In this document: piece after piece, positions 16,554 through 25,456 of the stretch
How positions within the stretch are numbered: position 1 is the stretch's first letter
How the letters are laid out: every line of letters begins with the position of its first letter
Assembly (NCBI GenBank): GCA_035504415.1
Contig: DATJRY010000011.1
Span: 124,001-188,000 of the forward strand
From: Candidatus Sulfotelmatobacter sp.
GTDB taxonomy: Bacteria; Vulcanimicrobiota; Vulcanimicrobiia; Vulcanimicrobiales; Vulcanimicrobiaceae
Reading direction: 5' to 3'
DNA length: 64,000 nucleotides
Notes under the pieces: generated by a model
Told to the model about the DNA's origin: nothing
Databases searched by the model: none
Seen by the model: only the letters and a program-made list of their open reading frames with translations
Position numbers and translations under genes: made by a program

Positions 16554-17522
16554 ATGTCGGCGCGGCGCGTCCTCATCACGGGCACGAGCGGTTTCGTCGG
16601 CGCGAACGTCGCGCGAGGGATGCTGCGGCGCGGACACGAGGTGCACTGCCTGGTCCGCGCCGACTACCGACCGTGGCGGCTCGAGGAGATCGCCGGCGAC
16701 GTGCGCCTGCACGTCGCCGACATGCTCGACCGGGCCGGTATCGGTGCGCTGTTCGACAGCGTCCGACCGCACTGGGTGTTGCACCTGGCCGCGTACGGCG
16801 CCTACGAGACGCAGGCGGACGTGACGCGCTGCGTGCGCACGAACGTCGAAGCGTCGGTGAACATGCTCGACGCCGCGGCCGAACGCGGCGTCGAGCGCTT
16901 CGTCAATACAGGCAGCTCGTCCGAATACGGCTTCAAGGACCATCCGCCCGACGAGAGTGAGCAGCTCGAGCCGAACAGCTTGTACGCGGTGACCAAGGCG
17001 GCGGCGACGGCGTACGCACAGCATTTGGGCCGGTCCGGAAAGCTGTCGGCGACGACGCTGCGCCTCTACTCGGTCTACGGGCCGTACGAGGAGCCGACGC
17101 GGCTGATCCCGACCGTCGTGCTGCGCGGGCTCGGGGGCGCGTATCCGCCGCTGGTGTCCCCGGACACGGCACGCGACTTCGTCTACGTCGACGACGTCGT
17201 CGCCGCGTACGACGCGGTGCTGCACGCCGACGTGCCGCCCGGAGCGGTCTACAACGTCGGGACCGGGACGCAAACGACGCTGCGTGACGTCGTCGCGGCA
17301 AGCCGTGCTTACTTCGGCATCGGCGCCGAACCCGGCTGGGGCACCATGGCGCAGCGGAAGTGGGATACCCGCACGTGGATCGCCAATACCGGCCGTATTG
17401 CGAGTGAAGTGGGTTGGAGAGCATCGACTCCCTTTGAGGCCGGGTTCGGGCGCACGGCGGCCTGGATGTCCGAGCCTGCTCGTCGCGCGTTTTACGAGTC
17501 ACACCGCCGGCCGCCCGAGTGA
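16554..17522 (+). CDS. NAD-dependent epimerase/dehydratase (sugar nucleotide)
   Basis: Extended SDR, 322 aa. VLITGTSGFVGANV is the nucleotide-binding turn, NTGSSSEYG the Ser/Thr site and YAVTKAAA the Tyr/Lys pair; RDFVYVDDVVAAY is the usual substrate-side block. Closest in style to CDP-/dTDP-sugar 4-epimerases or reductases, but the exact reaction cannot be read from sequence. ATG 16554, 13 bases after the sulfotransferase; the transketolase pair follows after 6 bases. Confidence 0.87.
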   Translation: MSARRVLITGTSGFVGANVARGMLRRGHEVHCLVRADYRPWRLEEIAGDVRLHVADMLDRAGIGALFDSVRPHWVLHLAAYGAYETQADVTRCVRTNVEASVNMLDAAAERGVERFVNTGSSSEYGFKDHPPDESEQLEPNSLYAVTKAAATAYAQHLGRSGKLSATTLRLYSVYGPYEEPTRLIPTVVLRGLGGAYPPLVSPDTARDFVYVDDVVAAYDAVLHADVPPGAVYNVGTGTQTTLRDVVAASRAYFGIGAEPGWGTMAQRKWDTRTWIANTGRIASEVGWRASTPFEAGFGRTAAWMSEPARRAFYESHRRPPE

Positions 17523-17528
17523 GAGCCG

Positions 17529-18338
17529 ATGAGCAGCACCGTCGAGAGTGAGCGCATGGTCACCGGTCGCCGCATCCGCGAACACGTCTTGCGGCAGTCG
17601 CGGCGCGCGAACGTTGGCCACATCGGCTCCGCGCTTTCGATCGCCGACATCCTCGCCGCACTCTACGGCAGCATCCTGCGCATCCCCGCACCGAGCGATC
17701 CCGACCGCGACCGTTTCGTCCTCTCGAAGGGCCACGCGGCGCTCGCACTCTACGCGGCGCTGCAGCTGCGCGGGTGGCTGAGCGAAGAGGAGCTCGCGAC
17801 GTACTGCGGCGAGGAGAGCCTCCTGGGCGTGCATCCGGAAGCCGAGCTGCGCGGGGTCGACTTCTGCACCGGCTCGCTCGGACAGGGGCTCGCGATGGCC
17901 GCCGGCAGCGCGCTCGCGGCGCGCAAGTCCGGGTCGGCGCGCCGCACGTTCGTGCTCCTGAGCGATGCGGAGCTGAACGAAGGCTCGACCTGGGAAGCCG
18001 TCATGTTCGCGGCACAGCACCGCCTGAGCAACCTGTACGCGTTCGTCGACGTGAACGGACAGCAAGCGCTGGGCTATACGAAGGACGTCATCGCGATCGA
18101 AAACCCGACCGAGCGGTTCGCGGCGTTCGGCTGGGACGCCCGTGAGGTCGACGGTCATGACGTCGGCGCGATGCGGGCGGCTGTCGACGGTGCCTCCGCG
18201 GACCGCCCGCACGTCTTCGTCGCGCGCACCGTCTTCGGGCGCGGCGTCTCCTACATGCAGAGCCAGATCAAGTGGCATTACTGGCCGATGTCCGCGGAGG
18301 AGTTCGAGCAGGCGATGACCGAGGTCGCGCGCACGTGA
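17529..18338 (+). CDS. Transketolase, N-terminal (TPP-binding) subunit
   Basis: Carries the TPP/pyrophosphate half of a split transketolase. RANVGHIGSALSIADI (the substrate His), LSKGHAALALY and CTGSLGQGLAMAAG are classic; the Mg-TPP motif is SDAELNEGS...DVN, with Ser-Asp in place of the usual Gly-Asp. 269 aa is right for a split N-terminal subunit. Its TGA overlaps the start of the C-terminal subunit (GTGA), so the split is genuine and not a frameshift. In this glycan locus it likely makes or moves a two-carbon ketol unit for an unusual sugar rather than serving the pentose phosphate pathway (inference). Confidence 0.9.
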   Translation: MSSTVESERMVTGRRIREHVLRQSRRANVGHIGSALSIADILAALYGSILRIPAPSDPDRDRFVLSKGHAALALYAALQLRGWLSEEELATYCGEESLLGVHPEAELRGVDFCTGSLGQGLAMAAGSALAARKSGSARRTFVLLSDAELNEGSTWEAVMFAAQHRLSNLYAFVDVNGQQALGYTKDVIAIENPTERFAAFGWDAREVDGHDVGAMRAAVDGASADRPHVFVARTVFGRGVSYMQSQIKWHYWPMSAEEFEQAMTEVART

Positions 18339-19264
18339 GAACGACCTTTGCCAACACGCTGACCGAGATCGCGCGCGCCGACCGGCGCGTGCTGCTGCTT
18401 ACGGCTGACCTGGGCTACATGGCGCTCGAGCCGTTCGCCGAGGCGAATCCCGATCAGTTCATCAACGTCGGTGTCGCCGAGCAGAACATGCTCGGGATCG
18501 CGACGGGCTTGTCCGACGGCGGCTACCTCCCGTTTGCCTACTCGATCGCGCCGTTTGCCTCCCTGCGTCCGTACGAGTTCATTCGCAACGGGCCGGTGCT
18601 CCATCATCTGCCCGTACGCATCGTCGGTGTCGGCGCCGGCTTCGAGTACGGCACGGCCGGCCCGACGCACCACGGGATCGACGATGCCGCCGCGCTGCGC
18701 CCGCAGGCGGGCTTGTTGATCGTCTCGCCGGCGGACGCGCAGCAGATGCGCACCGCGCTGCTGGCGACGTGGGACTACGACGGTCCGATCTACTATCGCA
18801 TCGGCAAGGACGAGAAGACGTTCGTGCCCGGCCTCGACGGCCGCTTTCGCGTCGGTCGCGCCGAGACCGTGCGCGAAGGTAACGATCTCGCCTTCGTCGT
18901 GATGGGCGCGCTCGCGGCCGACGTCTGCGCCGCCGCGGACGCGTTGGCGGCGCACGGCCTGTCGGCGAGCGTCGCGGTCGTCTCGACCTTCAACCCCGCG
19001 CCGGTCGCGGACGTCGCCCGACTCGCCGAGGAACACCGCTTGCTGGTGAGCGTCGAGGCGCAGTACGTGAACGGCGGCTTGGGGTCGTTCGTCGCCGAGA
19101 CGATCGCCGAAGCCGGCAGCGGCGCACGGTTGCTGCGTATCGGCGTCGAACGGCCCGCGCAGGGCCGCAGCGGAAGCCAGGGCTACTATCATCGGCTGCA
19201 CGGCCTCGATCGCGAGGCGATCGTCCGGCGCGTTCTCGCCGTGACGGCGGGAGAGCCCGTTTGA
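18335..19264 (+). CDS. Transketolase, C-terminal (pyrimidine-binding) subunit
   Basis: Partner of the preceding gene. VGVAEQNMLGIATGLS holds the catalytic Glu that activates TPP; PFASLRPYEFIRN and GTAGPTHHGIDD follow; the last ~110 residues are the transketolase C-terminal domain. Start GTG 18335-18337 within GTGA gives 309 aa; the longer open frame upstream overlaps the other subunit and is not real. Pairs of this type form alpha2-beta2 enzymes with an active site at the interface. Confidence 0.9.
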   Translation: MRTTFANTLTEIARADRRVLLLTADLGYMALEPFAEANPDQFINVGVAEQNMLGIATGLSDGGYLPFAYSIAPFASLRPYEFIRNGPVLHHLPVRIVGVGAGFEYGTAGPTHHGIDDAAALRPQAGLLIVSPADAQQMRTALLATWDYDGPIYYRIGKDEKTFVPGLDGRFRVGRAETVREGNDLAFVVMGALAADVCAAADALAAHGLSASVAVVSTFNPAPVADVARLAEEHRLLVSVEAQYVNGGLGSFVAETIAEAGSGARLLRIGVERPAQGRSGSQGYYHRLHGLDREAIVRRVLAVTAGEPV

Positions 19265-19959
19265 CCGATCCCGCGTTCTCGATCATCCTGCCGGTCTACA
19301 ATCAAGCGGATCACATCGAGGCAATCGTCGCCGGCTACGAGCGCGCGCTGGCCGGAGCGGGCATCGACCACGAGTTGCTGCTGATCGTCAACGGGACGCA
19401 GCGCGACGCCTCGCTCGAGGTCTGCGGGGCGCTCGAGGAGCGCTACCCGGCGGTTCGCGCCGTGCACGAGCCGCACGGCGGGTGGGGCCGCGCCGTCAAG
19501 CGCGGTATCCGCGAGGCTCGCGGTACGTCGATCTGCTACACGAACTCGGCCCGCACCACCGATCAGGACCTCACGCTGTTGCTGCTCTACGCGCGGGCTT
19601 TTCCGGCGGTCGTCGTCAAGGCGAACCGCAAGATCCGCGAGGGCGCGCAGCGGCGAATCGGCTCGTTGCTCTACAACATCGAGTGCCGCACGCTGTTCGA
19701 TCTCTCGTGCTGGGACATCAACGGTACGCCGAAGATCTTCCCACGCGCGTGTGACGCGCTGCTGGCGCTGCAGTCCGATGACGATCTGATCGACGCGGAG
19801 TTCAACGCGATCTGCCGGCGCCGGGACTACCCGATGATCGAGGTCCCGATCTTCTCGAGCCGCCGGCACGGCGGGACGTCGACGACCAACTACGGATCGG
19901 CGCTTGCGATGTACGTTGGCGCGTATAGGCTTTATCGCAAGCTCGGCCGTCCGACGTGA
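19261..19959 (+). CDS. Small GT2 family glycosyltransferase
   Basis: 232 aa GT2 enzyme: FSIILPVYNQADHIEAIV at the start, then a GGWGRAVKRGIREARG segment as in dolichol/polyprenyl-phosphate sugar synthases. The metal site where DAD/DxD is expected reads NSARTTDQD, so the usual acidic pair is altered. Starts at TTG 19261 (TTGA overlap). No membrane helices, so it works in the cytosol, probably on a polyprenyl-linked or nucleotide sugar made by the neighbouring transketolase and epimerase genes (inference). Confidence 0.82.
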   Translation: MTDPAFSIILPVYNQADHIEAIVAGYERALAGAGIDHELLLIVNGTQRDASLEVCGALEERYPAVRAVHEPHGGWGRAVKRGIREARGTSICYTNSARTTDQDLTLLLLYARAFPAVVVKANRKIREGAQRRIGSLLYNIECRTLFDLSCWDINGTPKIFPRACDALLALQSDDDLIDAEFNAICRRRDYPMIEVPIFSSRRHGGTSTTNYGSALAMYVGAYRLYRKLGRPT

Positions 19960-21128
19960 GCGACGCTCTCGCCGACCGCTTCGAGTCGCAGGGCCGGGAG
20001 TGGCGCGATCCGCTGCAGATCGTCTCGCAGTGGTCGGACGTAGCGGCGGCGGACGCCGGCGATTTGCAGGCCGAGGCGACCGGCGCTTGGTGGGACGTGC
20101 TGGCGGCGACCGGAACGACGCTGATCGTCTCGCGCGAGTACGAGCATCTGCTGCTGGCGCTGAACGCGACGCGTCGACCGCGTGTATCGTACCTGCGCTT
20201 GCCCCATCCCTCCGGCGTCGCCTTCGCACCGGACGAAGACCGCCTGTACGTCGCCTCGACGCGCAACCCCAACCAGCTCTATGCCTTTTCGCCGCTGGCC
20301 GGGATGCTCGAACGTGCGGACGTGGCGGAACACGCCGCGCCGATCCGCGCGCTGTTACCCGAGCGGACGTGGTACCTGCCGGGCTGCTCGTACATCCACG
20401 ATCTGGCCGTGATCGGCGGCACCTTGCACGCCAACGCGGTCGGCCAGAACGTCGTGCTCGCGATCGCCGACGGGCGGGCGCGTCCCGTCTGGTGGCCGGC
20501 CGCGCTCGAGCGCGACGGACGCCCGCGGACCGAGTGCAACTACATCCAACTCAACTCGATCGCCGCCGGCGCCGATCTGGCCGGCTCGTACTTCTCGGCC
20601 TCCGGTGAACGGCCGGGCGAGTTGCGGCCGGGCCACGAGCGGTATCCGGTGGACGGACGCGGCGTGATCTACAGCGGTGCGACGCGCGAGCCGGTGGTAC
20701 GCGGCCTGACGCGCCCGCACTCGGCGCGGTTGCACCAAGGCAGCGTCTGGGTCGACAACAGCGGCTACGGCGAGGTCGGCGTCGCCCGGGACGGCCACTT
20801 CGACGTGGTCACGCGGCTGCCGGGGTGGACCCGCGGACTCGGCTTCGCGGGCGGCATCGCGTTCGTCGGGACGTCGCGCGTCATTCCGCGCTTCCGTCAG
20901 TACGCGCCCGGACTCGACGTCGATCGCAGCGTCTGCGGCGTCCACGCGGTCGACCTCGCCGGCGGTCAGGTGCTGGGCTCACTGCTGTTCCCGGCCGGGA
21001 ATCAAATCTTCGCGATCGAACCGGTCCCGGCGAGCTGGACGCCGGGGTTTCCGTTCGACGAGACATCGACGAGCGAGCTGGGGCCCGCGCTCTTCTACGC
21101 CTATCGCCTCGCCGGGGATACGTCGTAG
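19956..21128 (+). CDS. TIGR03032/DUF4915-like beta-propeller protein
   Basis: 390 aa, no signal peptide. The order SREYEHLLLAL, LPHPSGVAF, RGLTRPHSARLHQGSVWVDNSGYGEVG and LPGWTRGLGFAGGIAFVGTSRV matches the conserved family TIGR03032/DUF4915, predicted to be a beta-propeller and often next to glycosyltransferases and sulfotransferases. Function unknown; a sugar- or lipid-binding accessory role is possible. GTG 19956 overlaps the GT2 stop (GTGA), so it belongs to the same operon, of which it is the last gene. Confidence 0.75.
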   Translation: MSDALADRFESQGREWRDPLQIVSQWSDVAAADAGDLQAEATGAWWDVLAATGTTLIVSREYEHLLLALNATRRPRVSYLRLPHPSGVAFAPDEDRLYVASTRNPNQLYAFSPLAGMLERADVAEHAAPIRALLPERTWYLPGCSYIHDLAVIGGTLHANAVGQNVVLAIADGRARPVWWPAALERDGRPRTECNYIQLNSIAAGADLAGSYFSASGERPGELRPGHERYPVDGRGVIYSGATREPVVRGLTRPHSARLHQGSVWVDNSGYGEVGVARDGHFDVVTRLPGWTRGLGFAGGIAFVGTSRVIPRFRQYAPGLDVDRSVCGVHAVDLAGGQVLGSLLFPAGNQIFAIEPVPASWTPGFPFDETSTSELGPALFYAYRLAGDTS

Positions 21129-21153
21129 CGCAGGCGAAAGCGCAGCGTCGCGA

Positions 21154-21726
21154 CTACTGCGCGAACGTCACCGTCCCGTGCGCGCCTTCACGGTAGTAAC
21201 CGGAACCGCCGCTGCTGACGACGAGGACGCCGATCGTGTGCGATCCCGCGGTGCGGAAGGTGTTCGAGGGCAGCGTGGCAGTGAAGCCGACGTACCGCGC
21301 ATCCGGAGCGCCAAGAACGCGCGCGACGTCGGGCCGATCGACGCCGTAGTAGGCCGGGATTCGCGTGGTGCCGTCGATCAGCACGTAGACGCCGCCGGCT
21401 TCCTTCGAGCCGTCCACCGCCCAGCCGTTGACCTGCATGGGCTGCGCGCGCGAGAACGTAACCGCTAGCCGGCCGTTCTTCGCGGTCCCGAAGAGCGCCG
21501 AAGTGGAGCCCTGCGCGATCGAGTCGAGCGAGAACCGCGTCTGTCCCGGATACCTCTGCAGCTGCGAGAACGGCGGCGGCTCACGCAGCTGCGCTTGGAC
21601 CGATCCGGCCGGTTGCTGGCCGTGACTCAGGAGCGGGTAGATGAGCGCCCCGAGCAAGACCACGACGAACGTGATCGTAATCGCAGACTCGATCGGATAC
21701 TTCTTGAGCAGTGCGGCCATCGGCAT
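21154..21726 (-). CDS. Membrane-anchored Ig-like module protein
   Basis: 190 aa. Residues 1-10 are basic/hydrophilic, ~12-33 one membrane helix (IESAITITFVVVLLGALIYPLL), then a Gln/Pro linker and one Ig-like module facing the periplasm: VNGWAVDG ... YGVDRPDVARVL ... YVGFTATL ... HTIGVLVV. It is homologous from end to end to the C-terminal half (from Met268) of the GT2 fusion at 11856-13253. It stands alone, convergent with the TIGR03032 gene. Possible roles are binding of a surface glycan or recruiting a partner; none is shown. Confidence 0.85.
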   Translation of the reverse strand: MPMAALLKKYPIESAITITFVVVLLGALIYPLLSHGQQPAGSVQAQLREPPPFSQLQRYPGQTRFSLDSIAQGSTSALFGTAKNGRLAVTFSRAQPMQVNGWAVDGSKEAGGVYVLIDGTTRIPAYYGVDRPDVARVLGAPDARYVGFTATLPSNTFRTAGSHTIGVLVVSSGGSGYYREGAHGTVTFAQ

Positions 21727-21835
21727 CCCGTTCGGCGTCCTCTCTGGGCAGGCGGGTCAACGATAGTCCTAAGGGGGAAAGCGGCTCGATTCCTTCAGCG
21801 GAACGGTGCCCGCGCAGCGCGAAGCCGGTCCGAAG

Positions 21836-23758
21836 ATGCAGGCTTCTCCCCTCCCCGTGGAAGACGAATCGCGTTCCGCGGTTCGTCCGCTTCACATGTT
21901 GGGGGCGATCCTCGGCGCGCTGGCCGCCGCCGCCTGGTTCGTTTACCTGGTTCGCCCGCGACCGGCACTCGGTGTGGGCCTGGACGCCTCGTGGCAACAC
22001 GCGCTCACGCTTGCCCTGCACGACCATTTGCGCTTCGGACACGACATCGTCTTCACGTACGGGCCGCTGGGTTTCGTCCTCGCCGGTCCGGCGGACGCGA
22101 CGCTGGCGATCCCGCAGCTCATCGTCAGCTCCGTCGTCGCGTTCGTCGTAGCGGCCGCGGCGTTGTTCGCACTCGGCGGACGATCGAGCGTCCTGCAGAA
22201 GACGGTCGCGGCGTTGGCGCTGCTGGTCTACAGCAGCAATGCCGGGCTCGACTACGTCTCGTTGGCGGGCGCGCTCGCGCTGCTCGTGCGCGCCTCACGC
22301 TTCCCCCGCTGCGCGGTCGCGACCGGTGCGGGCATCGGCTTGTTGTCGCTGTTCGGCTTCCTCTCGAAGTACACGGTCGCGATGGACGTGTTGGGGGCAG
22401 CGGCGGCGGTGTGGATCGTCGATCTCGCCACCGGGCCGGCGGAGCGGCGTCGTGCCGCGCTCACCGCGGGCGCCATCGCCCTCGCGACGGTGCTGGTCGG
22501 ATCCTTGGTCGCACTGCGCAGCCCGGCCGCGCTCGTCGAGTATGCACGTGGTGCGCTCGCGATCACCGACGGCTACTCGGCGGCGATGGCCCTGCCCGGA
22601 TCGTGGACGCAGGTCCTGTTGGCCGGCGCGGTCGCGCTCGCGCTTCTCCTGGTCGGCGTCCGGGCCGCGCGCGAGCGCCAGCCCACGCTGCTCGCGATGT
22701 CGGCCGTCACGCTCTTCCTGGCGTGGAAGCACGGCTACGTCCGTCAGGACGGGCACTTCGTCATCTACTTCGGCGCCGCGTTCGCCCTGGCTGCGATTCT
22801 CGTCGTCGCCGTTCGACGGCGCGGCACCGTCGTGATCGCGCTGGCTGCGTTCGCCGTCGCGACGTTCGCGTACGTAGTCAGCTTTCAAAGCGCGACCAAC
22901 GAGCTGCCGCATTTCTTCGTCGTCGAGCGCTGGCGGGATGCCGCCCGCTTTCTGGTCTCCCCCCGCCAGGTGACGGCCGAGAATGCGGCACAGGAACCGA
23001 CGATGCTGGCCGATGACGATTTGCCGCCGGCGTTCCGCGCGCGGCTCGGCAACGGAACGGTCGACGTGCTGCCGGTCGAAACGGCCATCGTGGCAGCCAA
23101 CGACCTGCACTGGGATCCACTGCCGGTGTTTCAGTCCTACAGCGCCTATACGCCTTACCTGGACGAACTCAACCGAACCGCGCTCGACGAGCACGGCGCC
23201 GACACGATCCTCTACCAATACATCGCGATCGACGGCCGGCTGCCGTTCGGTGAAGCGCCGGCGACGACGGTCGCACTGCTGTGCCGGTACCGCGGCGAAC
23301 CGGTCCCGCTCGGGGTCGGAACGAACGCGTTTCTGGTTCTCCACCGCGCCCCGAACGCAACCTGCGCGTCGGCCGACGCGGGAACAGTCGACGCATCGAT
23401 CGGGACACCGGTCGCCGTTCCGGCGCCGCACGGGCCGCGCGAGATGATCGTCGCCTCGATCGATCTGCGGCCGACGCTGCTGTGCCGCGTCGCCAACGCG
23501 CTGTGGCGGGCGCCGTTCGTCTTTCTGGACGTCACGTACGGCGACGGCTCCACCGCGCGTTTTCGAGCGGTGGTCGCGACCCTGCGGGACGGCATCGTGA
23601 TCGCACCCGCGCCGCGGAGCCAGGACGAGGCTGAAGCGTTCATCACCGAGCGGTCACAAACGCCGGTGAAGAGCGTGACGGTCGTCGCGCCGGCCGCCTT
23701 CTACAGCCTCTCCCACGTCACGTTCACGCGCGAGGTACGCTCCCGCGCCAAGTCGTAG
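21836..23758 (+). CDS. Polytopic membrane protein, GT-C-like
   Basis: 640 aa with roughly nine or ten hydrophobic segments in the first ~380 residues and a soluble C-terminal domain. The first loop has LDASWQHALTLALHD followed by DIVFTYGPLGF, a motif seen in uncharacterised bacterial membrane proteins that resemble GT-C glycosyltransferases using polyprenyl-phosphate sugars. No specific substrate can be given. ATG 21836 is chosen; GTG 21806 in the same frame would add ten residues. The next gene starts 9 bases downstream and is of the same general class. Confidence 0.75.
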   Translation: MQASPLPVEDESRSAVRPLHMLGAILGALAAAAWFVYLVRPRPALGVGLDASWQHALTLALHDHLRFGHDIVFTYGPLGFVLAGPADATLAIPQLIVSSVVAFVVAAAALFALGGRSSVLQKTVAALALLVYSSNAGLDYVSLAGALALLVRASRFPRCAVATGAGIGLLSLFGFLSKYTVAMDVLGAAAAVWIVDLATGPAERRRAALTAGAIALATVLVGSLVALRSPAALVEYARGALAITDGYSAAMALPGSWTQVLLAGAVALALLLVGVRAARERQPTLLAMSAVTLFLAWKHGYVRQDGHFVIYFGAAFALAAILVVAVRRRGTVVIALAAFAVATFAYVVSFQSATNELPHFFVVERWRDAARFLVSPRQVTAENAAQEPTMLADDDLPPAFRARLGNGTVDVLPVETAIVAANDLHWDPLPVFQSYSAYTPYLDELNRTALDEHGADTILYQYIAIDGRLPFGEAPATTVALLCRYRGEPVPLGVGTNAFLVLHRAPNATCASADAGTVDASIGTPVAVPAPHGPREMIVASIDLRPTLLCRVANALWRAPFVFLDVTYGDGSTARFRAVVATLRDGIVIAPAPRSQDEAEAFITERSQTPVKSVTVVAPAAFYSLSHVTFTREVRSRAKS

Positions 23759-23767
23759 CTTCGCCCG

Positions 23768-25435
23768 ATGACGCTCACGCCGCCGCTGCTGTGGATCAGC
23801 CAACATAGTGCGGCCTACACCATCACGGCAACGCTGGTGCTCGTCGTCTTTCTGATTTTCGCGCTCTGGCCGGAGCGCACGCTCCCGCTCTCGCCGGTCG
23901 TGCGCGAGCGCCTCGTCGTGCTCGGCATCCCGGCGGTGCTGTTCGCCTGGCGTTGGCCGGTCTTCATTCCGACGTACGCCTTGAACCCCGACGAGGCACA
24001 GATGCTCGCCAACGCGCTCAAGGCGACGGTCGACATCGTGCCGTGGCACGGCTTCGACCCCGCCAGCAGCGGACCGCTGAACTCCGACGTGCTGACGCTG
24101 CCGGCGCTGGTGGGTGCGCACATCGACTTCTTCTCGGCACGCGTGGTCGGACTGCTGCTGGTGGCCGGTGCGCTCATCGCGCTCTATTTCGCCGTACGGT
24201 GGACCTACGGCGCCGCCCTCGCGCGCGTCGCGGTCGTTCCGCCGCTGCTGCTGTTCGCGTTCGTGCGCGACGCTGACTTCGTGCATTACTCGAGCGAACA
24301 TCTCCCGCTGTTCCTCAACGCGGTCGCACTGGCCGCAGCGATGTACTTGGGTCTGGCCGAGGGTTCGGCGCGCAAGCGCGTCGCAGCCGCCCTGGTCGCC
24401 GGACTGTGCGCCGGCTGCGCGCTCTTCGCGAAGCTCCAGGACGTGCCGATCGCGGCCGTCCTCGCGCTCTGTGCAATGGCCGCCATACTCACCGCGCCCG
24501 TGCGCACGCGAACGCGCGAGCTCGTCGTGCTCGCCGAGGGAATCGGGTTTCCGGTCGCGCTCATTCTCGGCGCCGTCGTGGTGAGCGGCGTGTGGCGCGA
24601 CTTCGTGATTTCCTATATCCTGGGCGCCACGGTCTACGTCCAGAGCCCAATCAGCGTCGGGCCCGACTTTTTCTTCCACTCGGTCGCCGTATACGCGAAG
24701 TTCTTGGCGGTGTCGGCCGCGGTCTGCGGCGCTTCCCTGGCCGTGCTGATCGTCATGCGCCGACGAATCACGCTGCCGCCGGCGATCGCGCCCGCATCGG
24801 CCGTGTTGATGGTGCTCGCCGCGCTCTTCGCCGTTTACGAGCCGCACCATCCGTTCCCTCACTACCTCCTGCTCACCGTCATCCCACTCGCTTGGCTGAC
24901 CACGAACTCGTTCGCGCTCGCACTCTCCGCCTGGCGCACGCCGGCTCTGCGCGAAGCGGCTGCGTTCGCTTTCGTGCTGGCCTTCGGCATCCCGCTGGCG
25001 CCGCACATGCCCACCACGGACGATCCCTTCGTTCAGGCGCTTGCGTCAGAGGCGACGTTTCCGCTCGGGCCCGTCGACATCGCGATCGAGAAGCTCATCC
25101 CGCGCGGAGGCCGGATGCTCGTCTGGGGCTGGATGCCGCAGTACTACGTCGACACGGCGACGCTGATGGCGACGCGGGACGCGAACGCCTATTTTCAGAT
25201 CGAGCTGCTTCCCTATCGAGACTACTTCCGCGCGCGGATGATGCGCGAGCTCGAGGCCGCGCCGCCGCCCGTCGTCGTCGACGCCGTCGCGCCGGGCCAG
25301 TTCGGCTTCACCGACAACGTCACGCAAGGCATCGACAGTTTCCCCGCGCTCAGCGCGTTCGTGCGCGAGCGGTACGTGCTCGCAAACGACATCGGCGGCG
25401 TTCGCATCTATCGGCTGCGCGAAGGGCACCTGTAA
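23768..25435 (+). CDS. GT39/ArnT-like membrane glycosyltransferase
   Basis: 555 aa with about ten membrane helices and a short C-terminal soluble part. The first periplasmic loop holds NPDEAQMLANALK, where the Asp-Glu pair matches the catalytic acid position of GT-C enzymes such as ArnT and protein mannosyltransferases. It would transfer a sugar from a polyprenyl-phosphate donor on the periplasmic face. ATG 23768 follows the previous membrane protein by 9 bases, so the two are probably co-transcribed. Acceptor unknown. Confidence 0.75.
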   Translation: MTLTPPLLWISQHSAAYTITATLVLVVFLIFALWPERTLPLSPVVRERLVVLGIPAVLFAWRWPVFIPTYALNPDEAQMLANALKATVDIVPWHGFDPASSGPLNSDVLTLPALVGAHIDFFSARVVGLLLVAGALIALYFAVRWTYGAALARVAVVPPLLLFAFVRDADFVHYSSEHLPLFLNAVALAAAMYLGLAEGSARKRVAAALVAGLCAGCALFAKLQDVPIAAVLALCAMAAILTAPVRTRTRELVVLAEGIGFPVALILGAVVVSGVWRDFVISYILGATVYVQSPISVGPDFFFHSVAVYAKFLAVSAAVCGASLAVLIVMRRRITLPPAIAPASAVLMVLAALFAVYEPHHPFPHYLLLTVIPLAWLTTNSFALALSAWRTPALREAAAFAFVLAFGIPLAPHMPTTDDPFVQALASEATFPLGPVDIAIEKLIPRGGRMLVWGWMPQYYVDTATLMATRDANAYFQIELLPYRDYFRARMMRELEAAPPPVVVDAVAPGQFGFTDNVTQGIDSFPALSAFVRERYVLANDIGGVRIYRLREGHL

Positions 25436-25456
25436 CCGCGCCCCGAACGGCGTCGC

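Noticed and set aside
17529-19264. A frameshifted single transketolase gene
   Set aside because: Each half is complete, with its own start and a GTGA junction, as in known split transketolases.
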